A DNA stretch of 64,000 nucleotides from Rostratula benghalensis. Its lineage: Eukaryota > Chordata > Aves > Charadriiformes > Rostratulidae. Each line of letters opens with the position of its first letter. Within the stretch, counting starts at the first letter, position 1. Below the pieces are notes generated by a model. It was not told the origin of the DNA and did not search any database. It was given only the letters and a program-made list of their open reading frames with translations. The position numbers and the translations under genes are program-made. Positions 42,901-50,500 of the stretch are shown in pieces. Where the stretch lies: NCBI GenBank assembly GCA_013399305.1, contig VXAI01000015.1:6069044-6133043 (forward strand), written 5' to 3'.

Positions 42901-45900
42901 TGCACTATTACGAATCCCAGTCACTATCACTTTTTCTCAATGTGAGTAAAGTTCAATGCAACAATGAAAACAATGAGCCTGAAGTTTTTTAGGGCACATA
43001 CCTTTGGCATCTCTCAGAAAATATACAGTAAAATTTGATACAAACTCTTTGGGAATTTCATCAAAAGCCATGTAGAAATACACTTTGTCAACTTTCTGTT
43101 CTTGTAGCTGAAACAGAAAATAAAAAGGAAGTATGACTATTACTGTTTGCTGCCACATTTCTTAACAGCAAGAAAATGTTTGCTTGCTGTGAGCCATAGG
43201 ACTGAGTCATTAGTTTAGCTCCATTATTTTCATGTTTCTGCCCAAGTAAATACTAACATAAATGAAAAGTTAAAAAAATCACTCAGCTAACAGTATATAT
43301 CATCAGCTTTGGAAACAATGTTGATTTCCAGACCAACAGGACTAAGAGCATTAGTGCTTGAAACATGAGAAACCAGAAAACATTTAAATGCCTGCAACCC
43401 CCCTCCCTCCCACCCTGTGCCTTCCTGAGATTGTGCAAGCACATACTTCCCTTCCACCTGCATCTCAGTCATGAACCAAGTCTAGTTAGAAACCCCAGAC
43501 TCCATCCTGATCACCTAATTAGGTAAAAGACCTAAGGTACAAAAGCCTTTGCTTGCTGTTCCTTTCACACTTCTCCCATGGTGCCTTTCTCTAGTGACTA
43601 TTTTAACTGCAAATTTTCTTTTGCAAGGAACTCTGGGAATCGTTAATGTGGTGCCTGAGTAACTCTCTGCTGCATTTTCTCAACAAATGTCAGTGTTTTG
43701 CCATGAAAATTCCCCTTCAGTGTCTTGTCAGTCAATGTCAGAGGCTGTGGCAGACACCACGGGCCATTGCTTTGGAATGGAAATTCCAGTCCTCAGGAAA
43801 TGTTCTGTTCTGCTCTGTACCTCTTTCATTTGCCTACCAGTTTTACTGAAACATTTGCATCAGAAAGTCAGCATCTTCATATCCACAAAAGATCAGAGTG
43901 AAATACAACTCTTACCTGTGACGTGTGTTCCATACTGACAGTTGTTTGTTCCAGTTTACCCAATTCAGCCTGACCAGAGCAAGCTGATACGTGACCTGAC
44001 ATGCTTTCATTGTCTGTAGGTTGCTGAGGGGGTGCCTTACTTTTTTGAGTCATACCTAGGAAAGAATAACAGAAGAGAACTCAACTAAAAAGCAGGAGTT
44101 CCATGCATGTAAGAGAGATCCTTCCAATTTTCTTCTCAAACTAAACGACTGAGCATTTTCTTCTCTTTAGCATCACCTTTCAAGAACCAGCCATCAAAAC
44201 CTGGTGTTAATCCTACATCTTCCCACAGGACAGCACCATTGCTGAAGAACTGAATGCAAATATGCAAGTGAGTATACTGCATTCCACAGGTAACTGGGCT
44301 TTATGTAGAATATCCTTACCAACATTTTCCAATGCAATTGATCTTTTGTGACAACACAAGTATATTAACATATTTCAAGGTGAAACCACTTTGTAAAAGG
44401 AAATGCAAACAATAAGCTTTTTCTTATGCAAGATCTACAATGTGGAAAATGCTTATAATCATGTCATGCCCAAGAGGTGGTGGTGAAAACACTGTAACAC
44501 GGGGACAACTGCATGAATTCCAGTGCCAGTCAAGAATTTCAAACTTTATTTTAGAATGTGGATAATGTCTTCTTCACTTCTCAGCACACGCTGCTAGACA
44601 CTTAATAGTAGTGCAAAAAGGTATAGTTGCATCCCCAACTGGATCCTTTGTGTGCTTGTATTATTTTCAAGCAATAAATAATTTTCTCTGTCTTACTACT
44701 TTTCACCATTAACCTGCAGCACTGCAGTTGCCTCCATTCAAAAGCGCAGAGTGGGAAGTTGAATTGTATTACACCCACACCACGCTTCAGCACTTGACTT
44801 TCATGGTCCTATTTTTTTTTCTTTTTTTTTTTTTGCACAGTATAAATACAATTATTTTATGGATATAAAATACCAGAACGTGACTCTCTGCTTCTGCGAA
44901 TTACTATTTCAGCAGCATGTGGGAGTCACATAGATACTGACAGCAGAGAAGAGAATTACATCTCTGAGCCACAGAAAATCATTGCTCCCTTCTGACACCC
45001 TTTCTATCATTTTTCCCTTTATTTTTTTTTCCAATTATTTTGTGAAAGGCTTCTCTGCAATACTGTGGTGAAAGTACTAGACTCTTTACAGGACCACTTT
45101 TATTCTCAATAAACTATGTCAGAATAAAGCAAAGAGTTTGCAACTCTTAAGACAAGGGGAATAAATTAATTCCTACCAAGGGAACATATTCTTTTCTTTT
45201 TTTTTTTTTTTTTATAAAATTAATCCCTAATGATCTGAAATTACAGGGCCAGTAAAAGATGTCTCAGACAAAGACTGGACACTTCCATCCAGAACATCCA
45301 GTGTGCTTGTGGATTGATTTTGTTCATCCCATATAAGGGCCAAACTAAGGTAAGCTTCTTCCAAACAAACATCCTGAGGCAGAAGGTTCTGAGAAGGTGT
45401 TAATTAGCCACACCATCCAGGTCACCATCCACAAAATCAGATCTGCTTTTACAGGAAAAGAACCTCTTGATGATACAGCTGCATCTGCTCACACGAGCCA
45501 CGTTAGCTAGTCACATTTAGCCCTCACAGCAGTATGGCCTGCAACAACTACACTTTGGGCACTCAAACCACCTACTTCCTTCCAATGCCACAGAGGAGGC
45601 TGTTTCAGTCAACTGCCCAGGAAAGCTGCGATTTGGGCCTTCCTCCTGCTGCTCCTCTGCAAACTCTTCTGCATCACCTGTGCCTGCACATGCACAAAAC
45701 GGCAGGAAAGCATGACTCTGCAGCGGGGACGGCACAAATCCCACCAAGGCACAACCGCAGAGGAGAAAGGGCGTGGAAATGGGTGGGGTAAAAGGGGTTC
45801 AGGAGGATTGGACACTGCCCTAAGGATGGAAAGGCAGGGAAAAGGGTCGCGGTAATGGTGCTAGCACTCAGAAAGCAGGACAAACTGAGGCTTGAGGAAG

Positions 45901-46225
45901 GGGGAAACAGGGAGTTGGAAAAGGACGGATGAAAGGGCTTGCGGTCAGGCAGCGCCCAGGGGAAGGCTGTGCGGTCCGGGGCCTCACCCGCCGCCTCCTC
46001 GCCGTCCTGGCGGCGCCATTCGGCCCGCAGCAGCAGCAGCGTCGCGGTCGCCTCCCCCTCATCCTCTCCCTCCCCGGTGCCACAGTCAAAAAAGCGCAGC
46101 ACAGCCCGTCCCTCCTCGCCGTCGCCGCGGTTGAGCAGCTCGTCGAAAGGCGACGGATCGGTCAGCCCCAGAGTGGCGAGCGCTCGGTCCCGCAGCCACT
46201 GCACACGCACATCGTCCAGGATCAT
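715..46225 (-). CDS. DNAH10: DNAH10, dynein axonemal heavy chain 10 (65 exons, 3' end outside window)
   Basis: Motor heavy chain of the ciliary and flagellar inner dynein arm. It couples ATP hydrolysis to sliding of axonemal microtubules. Sixty-five exons can be chained on the minus strand with no phase conflict, giving 11,644 coding bases (3,881 codons plus one base). The start ATG at 46223-46225 has a strong context (GCCGCC before ATG, A after) and is the first ATG in its frame. The four P-loops of AAA1-AAA4, the stalk coiled coils and AAA5 are all readable. The assignment to DNAH10 rather than another axonemal heavy chain rests on near-identity to the remembered human protein across the motor and on the adjacent ATP6V0A2 gene. 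The human protein is about 4,500 residues, so some 600 residues (AAA6 and C-terminal domain) lie left of base 1. No frameshift or in-frame stop was found in any exon. Exon coordinates are in the domain entries. Confidence 0.96.
1211..1382 (-). mobile_element. Diverged CR1 LINE 3' fragment
   Basis: CACAGAATCATGGAA followed by a TCTTTAGTTCAACTTTCTGC-type segment and later CTAGACTGGAGTTTCC looks like an old reverse-complement CR1. It lies in DNAH10 intron 64 and is more degenerate than the other copies. Confidence 0.5.
1571..1626 (+). repeat. Short imperfect repeat cluster around TCATGAG
   Basis: TCATGAG recurs four times, mostly within TTTTCATGAGAAAA-like units that are nearly palindromic. It lies in DNAH10 intron 64, about 110 bases beyond the donor of exon 64. 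Confidence 0.7.
4260..8932 (-). CDS. DNAH10: DNAH10 exons 55-60: stalk and microtubule-binding domain (residues 3140-3496)
   Basis: Exons: 8735-8932, 7982-8143, 7241-7415, 6225-6406, 5379-5515, 4260-4477. The antiparallel coiled-coil stalk carries the microtubule-binding head at its tip. The outgoing helix (CC1) spans exons 56-57 and is rich in Ala, Glu, Lys and Leu heptads ([19 protein letters not shown]). The head lies in exons 57-59, beginning around [16 protein letters not shown] and including [13 protein letters not shown]. The returning helix (CC2) follows in exons 59-60 ([19 protein letters not shown] to [20 protein letters not shown]). Exon 55 also encodes [20 protein letters not shown], conserved in axonemal heavy chains. 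No interruption was found. Confidence 0.95.
9353..12380 (-). CDS. DNAH10: DNAH10 exons 51-54: AAA4 domain (residues 2925-3139)
   Basis: Exons: 12192-12380, 11364-11535, 10223-10426, 9353-9433. AAA4 is the last nucleotide-binding module before the stalk. Its P-loop GVGGSGKQS is at 12228-12254. The Walker B-like region [19 protein letters not shown] is in exon 52. Exon 53 includes [17 protein letters not shown], and exon 54, the smallest found in this gene (81 bases), encodes [16 protein letters not shown]. Exon 54 is short enough to be missed by ORF finding, but phase and sequence both require it. Confidence 0.95.
12706..16509 (-). CDS. DNAH10: DNAH10 exons 45-50: AAA3 domain (residues 2593-2924)
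   Basis: Exons: 16364-16509, 15806-15958, 15006-15266, 14143-14315, 13414-13507, 12706-12873. AAA3 gates the motor through its own nucleotide state. The Walker A loop GESGTSKT is at 16409-16432, in the form usual for axonemal AAA3. The Walker B segment [12 protein letters not shown] closes exon 46. Exon 47 carries [17 protein letters not shown] and exon 48 carries [14 protein letters not shown], both strongly conserved. Intron 48 holds a CR1 fragment and a long TAGGA pentanucleotide array (13711-13827) that lies well outside the splice sites. Confidence 0.96.
13711..13827 (+). repeat. TAGGA pentanucleotide microsatellite
   Basis: About 23 units of TAGGA with a few early variants (GGACA, TGGGA) directly abut the 3' end of the CR1 copy at 13828. 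The later units are uninterrupted, which suggests recent expansion. Confidence 0.95.
13828..14068 (-). mobile_element. CR1 LINE 3' fragment
   Basis: Text such as TCTAGTCCAAATGCC, GGAAGCTGTTCCTGTG and CTTCCTAATGTCC marks a reverse-complement CR1 3' region. Its 3' terminus (left side) runs into a TAGGA array instead of the normal octamer tail. It lies in DNAH10 intron 48. Confidence 0.85.
17407..20329 (-). CDS. DNAH10: DNAH10 exons 38-44: AAA2 domain (residues 2257-2592)
   Basis: Exons: 20211-20329, 19889-20047, 19351-19486, 19099-19221, 18449-18583, 17943-18159, 17407-17526. AAA2 binds nucleotide and is mainly structural in dyneins. Its Walker A loop GPTGGGKS is at 20246-20269. The Walker B-like segment [17 protein letters not shown] is in exon 40. 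[17 protein letters not shown] in exon 41 is a dynein signature. The intron between exons 39 and 40 contains an AAAAT microsatellite with a 20-base assembly gap (19751-19770), which does not touch coding sequence. Donor and acceptor phases are continuous through all seven exons. Confidence 0.96.
19736..19837 (+). repeat. TAAAA microsatellite with assembly gap
   Basis: TAAAA units flank a run of 20 N at 19751-19770. The true array length is therefore unknown. It lies in DNAH10 intron 39, about 50 bases from the donor of exon 39 (19883-19888). Confidence 0.95.
20499..23251 (-). CDS. DNAH10: DNAH10 exons 32-37: AAA1 motor domain (residues 1923-2256)
   Basis: Exons: 23068-23251, 22645-22779, 22074-22226, 21332-21520, 21084-21230, 20499-20690. 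AAA1 is the main ATP-hydrolysing site of dynein. The Walker A loop GPAGTGKT is encoded at 22723-22746, with its lysine codon at 22726-22728. The Walker B region WGCFDEFNR is in exon 34, and the sensor segment [18 protein letters not shown] is in exon 35. The lead-in [18 protein letters not shown] in exon 32 is the usual AAA1 start. All catalytic motifs look intact, so this chain should be an active ATPase. Exon 37 carries the conserved stretch after AAA1 that leads to the AAA2 P-loop. Confidence 0.97.
23347..30095 (-). CDS. DNAH10: DNAH10 exons 20-31: tail end and linker, DHC_N2 region (residues 1094-1922)
   Basis: Exons: 29619-30095, 29002-29160, 28554-28670, 28378-28480, 27968-28146, 27103-27314, 26638-26794, 26067-26300, 25838-25960, 24829-25062, 24093-24316, 23347-23616. 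The linker is the lever that swings across the AAA ring during the power stroke. Exon 20 is the largest in the gene (477 bases) and starts [15 protein letters not shown]. Linker landmarks are [15 protein letters not shown] in exon 28, FKKIMEET across the exon 28/29 join, and [13 protein letters not shown] in exon 31. Exon 28 ends at a GC donor (AAG then GCAAGT at 25832-25837), giving a GC-AG intron. The protein join there is the conserved one, so this donor is probably genuine. Confidence 0.94.
28831..28900 (+). mobile_element. Short CR1 LINE 3' end
   Basis: TTTTGGACTTAATACAATCT, CCAGACATCCCTTCCAACCT and GATTCTGTAA are a diverged CR1 terminus. It lies in DNAH10 intron 21. Confidence 0.7.
30161..30360 (-). 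mobile_element. CR1 LINE 3' fragment
   Basis: CACAGAATCATTTAGGTTGG is followed by the usual CR1 3' text in reverse complement (AAGTCCAACC, GGCAGCCTGTTCCAATGCTT). It lies in DNAH10 intron 19. Confidence 0.87.
31285..39879 (-). CDS. DNAH10: DNAH10 exons 8-19: N-terminal tail, DHC_N1 region (residues 364-1093)
   Basis: Exons: 39649-39879, 38807-38997, 38155-38353, 37216-37410, 36417-36587, 35503-35679, 34987-35160, 34234-34403, 33726-33877, 33166-33330, 32338-32545, 31285-31441. The tail binds intermediate and light chains and anchors the motor to the A-tubule. The opening [16 protein letters not shown] is the typical DHC_N1 start of axonemal heavy chains. Later landmarks are [13 protein letters not shown] in exon 13 and WENRIYQVL in exon 18. 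All twelve exons have clean AG acceptors and GT donors, with phases that join without error. Introns are mostly 0.3-1.8 kb. No repeat of recognisable family was seen in them. Confidence 0.93.
39284..39309. repeat. Perfect 11-bp hairpin in DNAH10 intron 8
   Basis: Arms TGAAGATCATT (39284-39294) and AATGATCTTCA (39299-39309) flank the loop ATTG. The match is exact over all 11 pairs. No function is known. Confidence 0.8.
40633..46225 (-). CDS. DNAH10: DNAH10 exons 1-7: start and N-terminal extension (residues 1-363)
   Basis: Exons: 45988-46225, 43916-44055, 43002-43107, 41925-42040, 41208-41440, 40996-41093, 40633-40790. Exon 1 is GC-rich and ends at a GTGAGG donor. Exon 2 is Gln/Ser/Thr-rich with no visible fold. 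Exon 3 reads as a compact segment ([19 protein letters not shown]), and exon 4 continues it. Exon 5 is again polar and low in complexity. Exon 7 contains a short helical stretch before the conserved tail begins. These residues precede the DHC_N1 homology and evolve fast in the family, so assignment rests on phase continuity and splice sites. The exon 5 donor (GTACAT at 41202-41207) is weak and intron 5 is only 114 bases. That junction is the least certain in the gene. Confidence 0.8.
44056..45987 (-). other. DNAH10: DNAH10 intron 1
   Basis: An intron of 1.9 kb. It holds long T runs near 44811-44834 and 45197-45213 on the + strand. I recognise no repeat family, exon or RNA gene. The part next to exon 1 belongs to the CpG island. 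Confidence 0.6.
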
Positions 46226-46450
46226 GGCGGCGACCCCCGGGGCCCGACAGACGCCTCCCGGTGGCCACAGCAACGGCCCGGGGCGGAGCGATGGCCGCCA
46301 CCCGCCCAACGCCCGCCTGAGGAGACCGCCTCCCGCCCAACTCCCGCGCCTCGCGCTCCCCGCCTCAGGAGCGCTCCGTTACCTCAGGGCGGCCGGGCGG
46401 GGACACGCAGGGCCGCTCAGCCCCTCCTCCTGCCAGGGCGAGCGTAGAAA
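45930..46450. promoter_or_regulatory. DNAH10: CpG island over DNAH10 exon 1, probable promoter
   Basis: About 500 bases are strongly GC-rich with many CpG dinucleotides, in contrast to the AT-rich DNA on both sides. The block contains DNAH10 exon 1 (45988-46225) and extends about 225 bases upstream of the start codon, as expected for a vertebrate CpG-island promoter. No TATA box stands out. A GTTACC half site of the RFX X-box type lies at 46378-46383, but the second half is absent, so it is only suggestive for a ciliary gene. The transcription start site cannot be fixed from sequence. Confidence 0.65.
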
Positions 46451-47310
46451 CGGAAGGGGCCGGTCCGAAGAGCTCAAACCAGGGTTTACTCGTAATTTGT
46501 ATTAAAGGACCGCAAAATTTAACGTAGCCAGCTCCTACGGCACAGGTGTTAAAACATTGTGGTGACATCCCCATCTTCACAGTGATACAAAAATTAATAC
46601 AAAACGACCTAGCGGTCGTTTATACCGCGTACTCGGTATAAACTTTGGCTCAACATGAAGTAAGTAACACTGTGTGCATGTCCTTACAGCCAAACTTAAA
46701 CACCAAGGAAGGCTAATCCTTCATTGCCCATGCAAAAGTTACTCCTAACGAGCAGAAACTGCCTGAGACCACATTATCCCCTGTTCCATCTTTACAAAAA
46801 GATTGAGCAGGCAATTTGATTCTTTTATTTATGTCCTCACCCCAGACAGGGCAAGGCCTTTTCCAAGGCATTCTTCCACCAGGGTCAAAGCCCGTGAGCA
46901 GCTGCACACAGCCGCAGCAGAGAAGGGATCACAGAGTGTCTTGCCACAGGGAAATAAAACTTCCACTTTTAACTTCTAATCCTACCTTCTTCCACAGCAT
47001 TAAATGCCACTGTGGCTTCTGAAAGGTTAAAACTCTGAGCGGAAGTCAGAATAATCAATGTTTTCAGTGCAACATTAAATATAGCCCAAAAAGAGCACAT
47101 TGCATTGCTATGTAAAAATTTACATTTCATAATTCTTCTGAAAGATATTCTGAATACATACATTGCTTCTTGTTGCATTATTCCCAAAATGCATGAGAGG
47201 GTAGCTTAAGTATGTGATTAGTAATGAATGTTTAATATGATAGCTTTCAGATAACTTTAATCATTCAAGAAAATAAACAGCCTCAACAACAAACACACCT
47301 ACACTGATTT
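46226..47310. other. Intergenic region between ATP6V0A2 and DNAH10
   Basis: About 1.1 kb separates the probable ATP6V0A2 polyadenylation site from the DNAH10 start codon. The DNAH10-proximal part is CpG-rich and the rest is AT-rich. Two overlapping perfect inverted repeats lie at 46602-46643. No convincing ORF, tRNA or known repeat family was seen. Confidence 0.6.
46602..46643. repeat. Two overlapping perfect inverted repeats
   Basis: The first has 8-base arms AAACGACC (46602-46609) and GGTCGTTT (46614-46621) around the loop TAGC. The second has 10-base arms GTTTATACCG (46618-46627) and CGGTATAAAC (46634-46643) around the loop CGTACT. They share GTTT at 46618-46621, so as RNA or cruciform only one can fully form at a time. 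They lie about 380 bases upstream of the DNAH10 ATG. Function is unknown. Confidence 0.85.
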
Positions 47311-47337
47311 TAGGACAAGCAGTAATAACTTTTTATT
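47310..47337 (-). terminator. ATP6V0A2: Probable ATP6V0A2 polyadenylation site
   Basis: A canonical AATAAA on the minus strand occupies 47332-47337, about 250 bases past the stop codon. A GU-rich element follows at 47287-47307 (transcript reading GTGTAGGTGTGTTTG). The pair predicts cleavage near 47310-47320 and a 3'UTR of about 275 bases. Longer 3'UTRs using other hexamers cannot be excluded. Confidence 0.6.
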
Positions 47338-47589
47338 TTTTAAGAATAAAATTAATTTACAACATTAGTTTATGAAGAAAAAAATGTACATTTTATATCT
47401 ATATACTTTACAAGATGCTCCAGATCTGCTATGTAATTCTGTGGGAGGTATATATTACAGAATTATTTGGCTGCGTTGTAAGGCAATCAGTGAAGAACAC
47501 TTTGTCCTACAAGAAACCATTCATAGGTGATATCCAATCACATGATTATTTGCAGACAATTTTAAACATTTCTGCTGAGAGCAACCAAA

Positions 47590-50500
47590 CTACGCCGTAT
47601 CATCTTTATTAAAATGTAAAGAAATGTGCTTGAAAGAGAAAGGCGTAAACTTGTATCCTCCACCAGAGTAGAATTTGTTCTGAAATTCCACCCTGAAACA
47701 AGACAAAAAAATCCCCCCAAAATAGAATCTGTAAATTAATCCAAAGTGACCAGTTGTCAAGGAAAAGAACAGCAACACAAGAGGTTGAACAAAACCAACC
47801 CCAATCCTGTGACTTACACTTTCTGTGCACATATTTAACCTTCCTGTCACAGACTCAGGCAAATTTTGTGGTTCTCAGAGACCCAAACATGCCGACATTG
47901 AACTCATTTCTCACTTCTTATTCATTTGTTTTTGAGTTAGTTACTGTTTTGCAAATATACAGTATCACGAGGACAACACTCTGTAGTGCACACAGCTCTA
48001 GCTCATGTTTTTACACTAGGTATCTGCCTTTTCTTACACTGTAAATTTAATCAAGTTTCAAAGTAAACATTTTCTGAATTCAATGTGCAGAGCTCATGAT
48101 ATCAAGAAAGGATTAAAATACTTAAGGGTTGGCAACCCCACTTTTGCTAAAGTTTTGCTCACTAATATAAATCAGTTCTGAAGTGATTCAGTGATATAAT
48201 CAGACTTAAATTAAAAATACTTACCCACGTTACTAATATTCTACAGTATGAGAATACATCAATTGTACTGCTATACATCAATTGTACTGCTATACATCAA
48301 TTGTACTGCTATACATCAATTGTACTGCTATACATCAATTGTACTCATAGCTTTGCACCAAAATAAAATTCTGAACATGGTAGAGGTTAATATGCATCAT
48401 AAGCTGATACAACATTTGAATTTACTGAAAATATTCCAGACAAACAATAATATTCAATTGACAAGCATTTATTTAATATGATTAAATAAATCTACTATTA
48501 AAGAAGCATAGGCTGTTGAATTTTACACTTTTCATTTTAATAAGGTGCCTAGTATTGACACAAAACTTCCTCTTAAACAAGCCCATATACGCTAAAGTGG
48601 TATAAAGAAAAAATGAACTTACCAGTGAAGTCGTATAGCATGGAGAAAAGCAGAAAGCCCCTCCATGACCAAAAGAATAAAAACCGTTAGCACAGCAAAG
48701 AAGGCTAGAACAGGGACTAGCAGTAAGACACCGTATGTTGTATCCACACGAAGACCCACTCTCATCACCATTTGCCACAGAACTTCTGATAACTCTATTA
48801 AAAAAAAAAAAAAAAAAAAAAAGGTGTTCATAGTTACTGTTGGTACTGCACACAATCACCCAGTGAGCTGCTCTGACTGACCTGTATTCCAGTTTAAACA
48901 ACACTGGAGGGTCTGCTGAACATGGCATAGCCCTGCCAGTACCCACTTTGTTGCCCTCTTCTCTCCCCCAAAACACTTGAAGGTACATCTCAGCTTGAAA
49001 ATAAGATCTGCTGATGGCAACATTTTACACCATAATACCATTAGCAAGATAATTTCATAGTAGTATTACTTCAAAAGGCCAGCCCCCCTCTAATCAGGAT
49101 TAAAAACCAACCAACAAACAAAAAAAAAAAATCCCACTCCCACTTACGTGCATGAGCAAGACTTAATGCCCAGAGTCTCAGATACGAGGCTGTATTAGAA
49201 ATACATCCTAAACAGTATTCAATGGTATGAATTGCTTGATTCATAAAGACATCTGCAAAGTTAAGCTAAAATATAAAAATACATTAGGAGAGAACAAAAA
49301 CATTCATCTGCAAACCGGAATACAGTTAGAAGAAAAATTCCATTAAAGGGCAATACATTGATTTCATATCAAGTAAAAAAAAGATCTATGCTTAAGATTC
49401 TTATGACAGAGACGTTAAAAAAATTAACAAGAGATGCTATGGTTTTCCAGTTAGTTTCCTCAATTACAGTGTTGGCAGACAGAAGTGAATGCAATTTCTG
49501 TTTTCCACAAGGAATATGATCTAATACTTGAAGACTCTAAGTAGTAAAACCAGTCATGGTTCTAATTCCCATTCTATTGATGTTGTAAGTTTACAATATC
49601 AATTTTTGCACCTTTAAACCCAAGATTAATTATTAGTAATGCTAGTGATTAACTATGTTCATACCGTAAGCTCTAAATCTACGTACTTGTTGCAAGTTTC
49701 AACATTTACTTTGCATGGAACTACAACACTTTTTTTAAGCAAACAATTCTTGCATTTTCAATCCATAAGAAGCCAGAGTCTTCTACTGCAGTGAAGCAAA
49801 TACATAGTCTGCACATCATGAAACTGAAGCGAATTTTTGTCTTTCAAGTCACATGAAATCAGTGGAATCAGTCAAGACATTTAAAGATTTGGCCAAACTA
49901 AGCAGAAGCAATAGCCGAGGACTAGAATACAGTTCATGTCTCCCAATCCCCATTAGCAATAATCCTCATGACAAGATGTAATTCGCAGGCATAAAAAGAC
50001 TTTTGTCTGGATGAAAAGCCAAGATTAATTAACAGGAAGCTGTGCGGTTGTCCTCTTGCCTTAATTTTAAGAACCCGTTAAAAACATACAAATCCCAAGC
50101 TTTTTATCCCATTTTTTCTATTTAAGAAAAACTACAGTGTTAGATGCAAATAAAGCACTCTCCACTTCACAGAGATCATGGCTTCTGTAGCAATTTGAAT
50201 ATACCAAGAAATAATGATAAAATAGGAACAAATAAAAAAAAAAGTAGTACATTGGATTCAGGCACCTTTGTAAAGGCTCAACCAATTTTCTTGAAAACTT
50301 CCAGGAACTCAGCGTGCAGGTTATCTTGTTGATTTTCCAATTCTAATTTGCTTTTAAGGACATACAAACTAGAACATTACCTCCTCTGCATCCCCCTCTC
50401 TGTGCCCACTGTCCAAATGACTGCTTCCTTCTTCCACATCATGAGATCTCAGCAGAGAAAGTTCTTCTTCACTTTCTTTTCGAATTAGCTTGTAGCCACT

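Noticed and set aside
45674..46309. Minus-strand open frame of 211 codons including DNAH10 exon 1
   Set aside because: The real exon ends at 45988 with a good GTGAGG donor, and the remainder reads intron. The upstream extension begins at TTG, not ATG.
46378..46383. RFX X-box in the DNAH10 promoter
   Set aside because: Only one half site (GTTACC) is present and the partner half does not match. One hexamer is expected by chance.
45929..46505. Long + strand open frames (172 and 188 codons) across the CpG island
   Set aside because: They are antisense to DNAH10 exon 1, rich in Arg, Pro, Ser and Ala as expected from GC bias, and show no domain or splice support.
48254..48345. Direct repeats as a possible CRISPR-like array
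   Set aside because: Units are contiguous without spacers, the locus is a vertebrate intron, and no cas-like gene exists in the window.
48482..48988. Minus-strand open frame of 168 codons
   Set aside because: It reads through the T-run acceptor of ATP6V0A2 exon 19 and both flanking introns. Only 48623-48794 is coding.
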